Assembly: GCA_050014815.1 (NCBI GenBank)
Contig: JBEKCP010000013.1
Coordinates: forward strand, 1 to 28,250
DNA length: 28,250 nucleotides
From: JBEKCP01 sp050014815
GTDB taxonomy: Bacteria > Planctomycetota > Planctomycetia > Pirellulales > Thermoguttaceae
Direction of reading: 5' to 3'
A program made the translations under genes and the position numbers. Of the stretch, positions 23,090 to 28,250 are shown one piece after another. The notes beneath the pieces are model-generated. The model did not search any database. It saw only the letters and a program-made list of their open reading frames with translations, and was not told the DNA's origin. How positions within the stretch are numbered: position 1 is the first letter of the stretch; the number at the start of each line of letters is the position of its first letter.

Positions 23090-25348
23090 TTACCGCCGCC
23101 CCCTTCTTGTCCTGTCGGGTTCCACCTTCGCGGCGGCGCTATTCAGCTCGTCGTTGATTCTGCTCATGTCGGCGGCGACCTTTGCGGCCGGCTTCTCCTG
23201 GGCGCCGTCGGCGTGGGCCTCGTCATGCGTCGGACGGCTGATCAGGAAGCCGCCGGCGGCGCCCCGCTGCGTGTAGCTGTGCGTGTCGGCGCCGCAGCCG
23301 AAGGTGTTCTTGCTGCCGTAATCGACGAGGAAGCTGAAGTTGCCGCCGCAGTAGGGCAACTTGTGGTAACTGATCCCTGAGGGGGCATAGCCCTGGCCGT
23401 AGCCGTCGTAGACGCCGCCGTCGCCGTAATGGTAGAGGATGCCGAGGCTGGCCTGGGCGCCGCAGCCCTGCGTGAGCCCCCCGGTGGCCTTGCAGCGGAC
23501 GTTCTTGCCGAAGTCGCACAGCACGCCGATGGAGCAATCCCAGCCCATGCCGGTGCCCATGATCGTGCCTTCGTAGACGTCGTCGCCGCCGTCGCCGAAG
23601 CAGAAGCCCGCCGCGTAGTGGCAGCCCCAGCCGCAGCCGAAGCGTTGGAAGAGCTGCTCCGTCCGCTCGCCGCCGTAGAAGTTCTTGCGGCAGATCAGGC
23701 ACTGATTACCGGGGCCGAAATCCCGGGCGAAGCCCAGTCCGCACCAGTAGCCGCCCCCGTGCGAGAGGTAGTCGAACTCGTAGACGTTGTGGCCGCCGCC
23801 GTCCAGCAGGACGCCGATGCCGCCGTCGGCCGACTGGCGGATGCCGGCGCCCACGCCCTGGCCCCACCCCTCGTACCCCGGCGTCTCCGGCTTGTAAGAG
23901 TTCGTATAGAGGCCGCCGCAATAGTAGTGGTCGTAGCCGCCGAGGTTGTCGATCAGTCCGAACCCCAGCGGGCTGCCGAAGCCCTGGGCCCACATGGCCG
24001 CGTGATAGTCGTTCTGGCGGCCGCGGGCGATCAACAGGCCCAGGCCGCCCAGGGCGTGGCCTTGCACCCGGCGAAGGCCGCGGTACTTGTTGTCGCCGCC
24101 GAAATCCAAGACGATGCCCACGCCCGACAGGCACGAGCCCTGGGCCACGTCCCGGGCCTCGTAGACGTTTCCGCCTTCGAGGTTGACGACCATGGACACG
24201 CCGAGGATGGCGCCCCCCTGCACGCCGGGCTTGGTCCCCTGGTAGACGCTCTTCCCGCCGAGATTGAGGACCACCAGCACCGGCCGTTCGAGCGAGGTCG
24301 TTCCTTCATGGAACTTGTTGTTGCCGCCCAGCGTGACCACGGCTGCAACGCCCGGCATGGCGTCCAGATTGTAGACGGCGGGCTCCCGGGACCCGATCAC
24401 GATGGCGCCGGCCGGGGTGTCGATCTTGGCGACCACGCGGCCGCTGACGCCCTCGACGCGGACGTTGCCCGTCTCGGGATACTGCTTGAGTTGCTCCAAG
24501 ACCTTCGGATCGGTGAGCGGGACCATGGCCTCGGCCGCGGCGATCCAGGCGCTGCGGTCCATCTTCTCCATCAGGTCGCACAGCCGCCGCCCGGTCCCGC
24601 GGTCGCTCAGGGTGTGGCCGACGTTGTTCTGGCCGACCAGGACGGGATAGAGGTAAGAGGTCAACTCGTGGACCTCGCTCTTGGTAAGAGGGGCCAGCGC
24701 CGCGGCGTAGGCCGTCTGCGACTCCACCAGCGCCTGCTTGAGGACGTCCAGGGCCTCCTCGGGCGAGTGAACCGCGACGTACGCCCGCACCCGCCGCTTT
24801 CCCAGGTCAAGCTTCTCCGAAATGATGGGAAGGATCGGCGCCAGGCCCGCGGCGTCGTCGTAAATGGCCTGGTGCAGCTTCCGGGTGAACCCCTCGGCCT
24901 CGGCCGGGGCACCCAATGGATTGCGGAGCACGTGCTCGTACCACTTCAGCCGGCAGTTGCCCGTCAGCTCGGAGCCCGTGTAGGGACCGGAGGACGAGTA
25001 GAGCTTGGAGCCGAGGTAGCCCTGGAACCGGGCGAAGTCGCCTTGGACGCCGCGGGTCTTCAGCCCGGCGACAATTTCGTCGCGCAGGAGTTCCATCATC
25101 CCCGGCGCCAGCGGTTCGCCGACCGTCGATCGGGCAGCGGTCGGCGGAGAGGCTTTGGCGGAGAGGCCGGCTGCCGGCGATGTGTCTTTGGCGGTCTGCG
25201 ATTGCGTTACCGGCGTGGCGGGTTCGTCGGGCACGTCCTTCGACGCGGGATCCGCAGGGGCAGCGGCCCGCGCTGTCGCAATTCCACACAGTACCAGCAG
25301 CAGCATCGCCCGCAGCCAGGTGGATGGAGCCATACTGTGCGAAATCAC
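23090..25348 (-). CDS. Large secreted glycine/aromatic-rich repeat protein of unknown function
   Basis: The product is 752 residues from GTG 25348, chosen because AAGGAGGT lies directly upstream. The signal peptide covers about residues 1-30 (MAPSTWLRAMLLLVLCGIA). Residues 70-320 are helical and hydrophilic. From about 325 to 690 the protein consists of repeats of the type GG-x-N-x-Y followed by short strands, for example LGGNNKFHEG, LGGKSVYQGT, LEGGNVYEAR, FGGDNKYRG, GGGHNVYEFD and GDGGDDVYEG, alternating with G-x-GVLxDFG strands. This suggests a beta-solenoid. The region also has many Cys, for example RFGCGWGCHYAAGFCFGDGG. I do not recognise a function. It is likely a surface or periplasmic structural or binding protein. 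It has a strong promoter and is divergent from the TPR/macroglobulin gene. Confidence 0.75.
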   Translation of the reverse strand: MISHSMAPSTWLRAMLLLVLCGIATARAAAPADPASKDVPDEPATPVTQSQTAKDTSPAAGLSAKASPPTAARSTVGEPLAPGMMELLRDEIVAGLKTRGVQGDFARFQGYLGSKLYSSSGPYTGSELTGNCRLKWYEHVLRNPLGAPAEAEGFTRKLHQAIYDDAAGLAPILPIISEKLDLGKRRVRAYVAVHSPEEALDVLKQALVESQTAYAAALAPLTKSEVHELTSYLYPVLVGQNNVGHTLSDRGTGRRLCDLMEKMDRSAWIAAAEAMVPLTDPKVLEQLKQYPETGNVRVEGVSGRVVAKIDTPAGAIVIGSREPAVYNLDAMPGVAAVVTLGGNNKFHEGTTSLERPVLVVLNLGGKSVYQGTKPGVQGGAILGVSMVVNLEGGNVYEARDVAQGSCLSGVGIVLDFGGDNKYRGLRRVQGHALGGLGLLIARGRQNDYHAAMWAQGFGSPLGFGLIDNLGGYDHYYCGGLYTNSYKPETPGYEGWGQGVGAGIRQSADGGIGVLLDGGGHNVYEFDYLSHGGGYWCGLGFARDFGPGNQCLICRKNFYGGERTEQLFQRFGCGWGCHYAAGFCFGDGGDDVYEGTIMGTGMGWDCSIGVLCDFGKNVRCKATGGLTQGCGAQASLGILYHYGDGGVYDGYGQGYAPSGISYHKLPYCGGNFSFLVDYGSKNTFGCGADTHSYTQRGAAGGFLISRPTHDEAHADGAQEKPAAKVAADMSRINDELNSAAAKVEPDRTRRGRR

Positions 25349-25353
25349 GCTGC

Positions 25354-25361
25354 ACCTCCTT
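25354..25361 (-). promoter_or_regulatory. Ribosome binding site deciding a GTG start
   Basis: AAGGAGGT, a perfect Shine-Dalgarno, is 5 nt before GTG 25348. It sets the start of the 752-residue protein at GTG rather than at the internal ATG 15 bp later. Confidence 0.8.
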
Positions 25362-25424
25362 GAAAGAACTATCCAGCTTGCCTGGTTTGAAGACGTGGCA
25401 GGCCCGGGCGGCAGAGAAAGACGC

Positions 25425-25453
25425 ATTGTAAAGGGGGCCTTTGCAACAGTCAA
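25425..25453 (-). promoter_or_regulatory. Predicted sigma70-type promoter of the large secreted repeat protein
   Basis: On the minus strand, TTGACT (25448-25453) and TACAAT (25425-25430) are separated by exactly 17 bp. The start would be near 25418, with a leader of about 70 nt. It is one of the best promoter matches in the window. Confidence 0.7.
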
Positions 25454-25612
25454 CCGGCGTTCCACGCACTTCCGAGCTTAGGCCGTCAATCGGCGAGAAT
25501 CCGCCTGTGCCTTGATTACAAAAGAGTTTTTTGAGCGAGGGCCGGGAACTGACCGGGCAGATTCGGCGTCCAAAGAGGAGGGTGGCCCAAGAATAATCCA
25601 CTAACATGTGAC

Positions 25613-25637
25613 GTTTAGCGGGCGGGCTTGCCCGCCG
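25613..25637. repeat. Palindromic element family A, single arm (copy 3)
   Basis: One complete 25-bp arm is identical to those in copies 1 and 2. No second arm is present. It lies in the 414-bp divergent intergenic region, which otherwise holds the two promoters and no gene. Confidence 0.9.
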
Positions 25638-25690
25638 TGCGCACCGCGGAAGTTTGGTAGCGTGGGTCGCCACTCGGCGCATCCCCCCGG

Positions 25691-25720
25691 TTGCCATCCC
25701 GAGTGTCCGCAAGCTATTAT
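25691..25720 (+). promoter_or_regulatory. Predicted sigma70-type promoter of the TPR/macroglobulin gene
   Basis: TTGCCA (25691-25696) and TATTAT (25715-25720) are 18 bp apart. The start would be near 25727, with a leader of about 36 nt. The inverted repeat CACTCGG/CCGAGTG (25671-25677 and 25699-25705) spans the -35 element and could be an operator. Confidence 0.62.
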
Positions 25721-25762
25721 ATGTCAATGCCTTTCGCCAATCCCGCTCCCCGGAGAAGTGCC

Positions 25763-28250
25763 ATGAACCCGACGCGATTTCTGCTCACGGTAGTCCTGGC
25801 CGGCGTCCTCGACTTCACCGCCGCCGGCGCCACAACGGAGCCCGCAACCCCGGATGTGCCACTGGTTGGGGAGAAGATCCGCCAGGCGATGCAGGATGCC
25901 AAGTACAACGAGGCGATCCAGGCGATCCGCGAGGCCCTGGCAGCCAAGGATACCCCGAAAGACTATCTGACGTACCTCATGGGGCGGTCGCGGTACCTCC
26001 AGAAGGAATACGACGAGGCGGCCGCCGTTTTCGATCAGCTCCAGAAGGATTTTCCCAAGAGCGGCTGGTGCCGGCACGCACGCTTCGCCAAGGCCCTGGC
26101 CCTGGCCCGCAAGGGCGATTTCCGCGCGGCCGAGCAGATCTTCCGCGTCGAGGCCGAGTACCTGCTCTCGGCGGACCGGAAGCAGCAGATCGCCGACATC
26201 TACCTTGAATTCGCCGACAATTATTTCAAGCCGCCCAAGGACGACCAGAAGCCCGACTATCAGAAGGCCCTCGGCTTCTACCAGAAGGCGCTGGAAGTTG
26301 GGCCGAAAGTCGAAAAGCGGATCGAGGTCGAGTTGCTGGTGGCCGAGTGCCTGCAAAAGCTCAACCGTCTCGACGAAGCGGCGGCCAACTACGAGAAGTT
26401 CATCAAGGAGCACGCCGAAAGCCCCTTTGACATCGAGGCCCGATTCCTGCTGGGCGAGTGCCGGCTGGCGCATGGCAATCTGAAGCTGGCCCGGCGGACC
26501 TGGCAGGACCTGCTGGCTCGCTATCTCCCCTCTCCCTCCGGGAGAGGGCAGGGCGAGGGCGCGCCAAGCGCGAGCGTCCCCTCTCCCTCCGGGAGAGGGC
26601 AGGGTGAGGGCGCGCCCGCTGGGCAACCCAAGGGGGACAGTCCCGTTTTCGTCGCGACCACGCTGCGCGCGGTGCCCGAACTGGGACAGTCCCCGGCCCA
26701 CTCCCCGCGCGTCGCCGAGGCCGCCTACAACCTGGCCCGCACCTGGAACATCCCCCGCCCCACCAACGACGAGGAGCTGAGCCTTGGCACGGCCGCGCTG
26801 GAAAACTTCATCGAGCGGTTCCCCTCGCACAAGCTGGCCGGCAAGGCCCACCTGGAGATCGCGGCCGCTTTCATGTTCCGTGGGCGGTACGAGGATGCCG
26901 TCAAGACCCTGAACCGCTTCCTGGGGGCCGAGCGGTATCGCCTCTGCGAGGAGATCCCCGACGCCCGGAACCTGCTGGGCCGCTCCTGCCAGCTCCAGAA
27001 GAAGTTCCCCGAGGCCCTGGCCGTCTGGCACGAGTACCTGGCCAAGCACCCGGCCCACAAGGCGTGGAGCGCCGTCCAGCGGCAGATCGTCGGCACGGAG
27101 TACCTGATGGCCGTGGAGAAGCTCCGGGCGAAGCAGTACGACGCCGCCCGAAAATCGCTCGAAGAGTTTCTCGGCAAGTACCCGCTGGACGCCCGCAGCG
27201 GCGACATCCTGCTCTTGATCGCCCGGTCGTACCACGACGAAGAGAAATGGGATGCCGAGATCGGCGAGTTGCGGCGGCTGGTCTCGAAGTATCCGGGCAC
27301 CAACGCGGCCTCGCTGGGCCAGTACACCATCGCGGAGACGCTCGAAAAGAAGCTTGGCAAGCTCGACGAGGCCCTGGAAGAGTACCGCAAGGTCACTTGG
27401 GGCCCGCACGCCCCACAGGCGCAGCAGGCCATCGCCCGGCTGACGGCCAAGAGCATGACCATCGCCACCGAGCGGGTCTTCCGCAGCGACGAGGCCCCCA
27501 AGATCAAGCTCACCTCGCGGAACGTCGAGAGCGTGACGGTCCGGGCGTACAAGATCGACATGGAGACCTACTTCCGCAAGATGCATCTGGCCGGCGGCGT
27601 GGAAGGGCTCGACATCGCGCTCATTGACCCCGACCGGACGTTCGAGTTCAAGGTGCCCCGCTACGCCAAGCACCAGGAGTTGGAGTGTACGATCGAGGTG
27701 CCGCTCCCCGGTGGACTGAAAGCAGGCGTCATGGCCGTCACCGTCAGCAGCAAGACGCTTGAAGCCACCACCATGGTCCTCCAGAGCGACCTGGACGTTA
27801 TTCTGAAGACCTCGCGCGACGAGGTCTTCGTCTTCGCCGAGAACATGCTCACCGGCAAGCCGTGGCCCCAGGTCCGGCTCCTCCTCTCCAACGGGCAGCA
27901 GGTCTTTGCGGAGGGGACGACCGGGGCCGACGGCGTTTTCCGGTCGGCCGTGAAGAAGCCGCTGGACAAGGACGCTGCGGCGGGGCCGGCGGCGGACGAT
28001 CCGCTCAAGGACCTCCGCGGGGCCCAGGACGTCCGCGTCTTCGCCGCGGCGGCCGACAACGTGGCCTCGAATATGGTCAATCTCCAGGGCGTGGGGGCGG
28101 CCACCGGGCTTTCCGACAAGGGCTACGTCTATACCGACCGGCCCGCCTACCGCGCCGGCCAATTGGTCCACGTCCGCGGCTGCCTCCGCCACGCCGCCGA
28201 CGACCAATGGGTAATCCAGCAGGGCAAGAAGTTCACCGTCGAGGTCTTCG
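25763..28250 (+). CDS. Secreted TPR protein leading into an alpha-2-macroglobulin-like region (partial)
   Basis: The frame is open from ATG 25763 to the right edge, giving 829 residues without a stop. GGAGAAG lies 7 nt upstream. The signal peptide is about residues 1-22 (MNPTRFLLTVVLAGVLDFTA). TPR-like helical repeats run from about 35 to 560, for example YLTYLMGRSRYLQKEYDEAA, RLDEAAANYEKFIKEH and KLDEALEEYRKV. A strand-rich region follows, including IKLTSRNVESVTVRAYKIDM, and near 785 KGYVYTDRPAYRAGQLVHVR, the typical MG2-domain entry of bacterial alpha-2-macroglobulins. The C-terminal protease-trap part lies outside the window. About 57 residues (255-311) are derived from three repeats inserted in frame (family B copies 7 and 8, family C copy 2) inside a TPR linker. 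It was probably inherited with this insertion and is still functional. Confidence 0.85.
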   Translation, partial: MNPTRFLLTVVLAGVLDFTAAGATTEPATPDVPLVGEKIRQAMQDAKYNEAIQAIREALAAKDTPKDYLTYLMGRSRYLQKEYDEAAAVFDQLQKDFPKSGWCRHARFAKALALARKGDFRAAEQIFRVEAEYLLSADRKQQIADIYLEFADNYFKPPKDDQKPDYQKALGFYQKALEVGPKVEKRIEVELLVAECLQKLNRLDEAAANYEKFIKEHAESPFDIEARFLLGECRLAHGNLKLARRTWQDLLARYLPSPSGRGQGEGAPSASVPSPSGRGQGEGAPAGQPKGDSPVFVATTLRAVPELGQSPAHSPRVAEAAYNLARTWNIPRPTNDEELSLGTAALENFIERFPSHKLAGKAHLEIAAAFMFRGRYEDAVKTLNRFLGAERYRLCEEIPDARNLLGRSCQLQKKFPEALAVWHEYLAKHPAHKAWSAVQRQIVGTEYLMAVEKLRAKQYDAARKSLEEFLGKYPLDARSGDILLLIARSYHDEEKWDAEIGELRRLVSKYPGTNAASLGQYTIAETLEKKLGKLDEALEEYRKVTWGPHAPQAQQAIARLTAKSMTIATERVFRSDEAPKIKLTSRNVESVTVRAYKIDMETYFRKMHLAGGVEGLDIALIDPDRTFEFKVPRYAKHQELECTIEVPLPGGLKAGVMAVTVSSKTLEATTMVLQSDLDVILKTSRDEVFVFAENMLTGKPWPQVRLLLSNGQQVFAEGTTGADGVFRSAVKKPLDKDAAAGPAADDPLKDLRGAQDVRVFAAAADNVASNMVNLQGVGAATGLSDKGYVYTDRPAYRAGQLVHVRGCLRHAADDQWVIQQGKKFTVEVF
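26527..26560. repeat. Palindromic element family B, copy 7, in frame inside the TPR gene
   Basis: The core CCCTCTCCCTCCGGGAGAGG has a GGCAGGGCGAGGG tail, read in forward orientation as LPSPSGRGQGEG. It is followed 17 bp later by copy 8, so the two look like a local duplication. Confidence 0.92.
26578..26610. repeat. Palindromic element family B, copy 8, in frame inside the TPR gene
   Basis: It is nearly identical to copy 7, 51 bp downstream and in the same frame (VPSPSGRGQGEGAP). Confidence 0.92.
26633..26694. repeat. Palindromic element family C, copy 2, in frame inside the TPR gene
   Basis: GGGGACAGTCCCGTTTTCGT at the left and GGGACAGTCCCC at the right are inverted ends shared with the copy inside the helicase gene, but the centre is longer and different. 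It encodes GDSPVFVATTLRAVPELGQS. Confidence 0.88.

Noticed and set aside
25724..28207. 827-residue minus-strand frame opposite the TPR/macroglobulin gene
   Set aside because: The plus-strand frame has a ribosome binding site, a signal peptide, TPR units and an MG2 motif. The minus frame has no recognisable domain and starts with no ribosome binding site, so it is an artefact of GC-rich codon use.

Overview
The window is a high-GC bacterial chromosome segment that looks like a member of the Planctomycetota (Pirellulales-like), probably from an uncultured organism. The evidence is the mix of gene families: an alternative complex III operon, secreted families that I know mainly from planctomycetes (a Tat-exported sugar-isomerase-like protein, a PQQ-type beta-propeller, a TPR/alpha-2-macroglobulin-like protein and two large secreted proteins of unknown function), a STAS/BON pair, and very many short palindromic and heptanucleotide repeats. 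No rRNA, intact tRNA, CRISPR array, transposase, integrase or phage gene was seen.

Left part (1-7725, minus strand): the alternative complex III operon in canonical order actA-actB-actC-actD-actE-actF, transcribed right to left, with actF cut by the left edge. It encodes a membrane quinol:cytochrome c oxidoreductase: a pentaheme cytochrome (ActA), a Tat-targeted molybdopterin-fold/ferredoxin fusion (ActB), two NrfD-type membrane proteins (ActC, ActF), a DUF3341 membrane protein (ActD) and a monoheme cytochrome c (ActE). A sigma70-like promoter lies just upstream of actA. ActA/ActB and ActD/ActE overlap, while the ActB/ActC, ActC/ActD and ActE/ActF spacers are filled with repeats. Immediately upstream on the same strand is a two-gene BON + STAS unit (7798-8493).

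Middle part (8749-17216, minus strand): a Tat-exported xylose-isomerase-like TIM-barrel protein, a 3' remnant of a DUF1634-like membrane protein on the plus strand, a large YhaN/Rad50-like ATPase with its YhaO/Mre11-like partner (whose second metal site looks degenerate), and a UvrD/Rep/PcrA-type helicase. The ATPase, phosphoesterase and helicase suggest a DNA-repair neighbourhood.

Right part (17273-28250): on the plus strand, a membrane-anchored TPR protein, an RluA-family pseudouridine synthase, a secreted beta-propeller protein and a conserved-looking unknown protein. Two secreted proteins follow on the minus strand, and finally, divergent from the last of these, a long TPR protein leading into an alpha-2-macroglobulin-like region, cut by the right edge.

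The most unusual aspect is the repeat load. At least eight palindromic families and several heptanucleotide tandem arrays are present. One palindrome (core CCCTCTCCC-CCGGGAGAGGG) occurs eight times, always inside coding sequence and always in frame, in ActE, ActB, the YhaN-like ATPase and the TPR/macroglobulin protein. A second (GGGGACAGTCCC ends) is in frame in the helicase and in the TPR protein. Heptamer arrays sit at gene borders and in one case inside ActB. This resembles the Rickettsia palindromic-element phenomenon and is the best candidate here for something little described.
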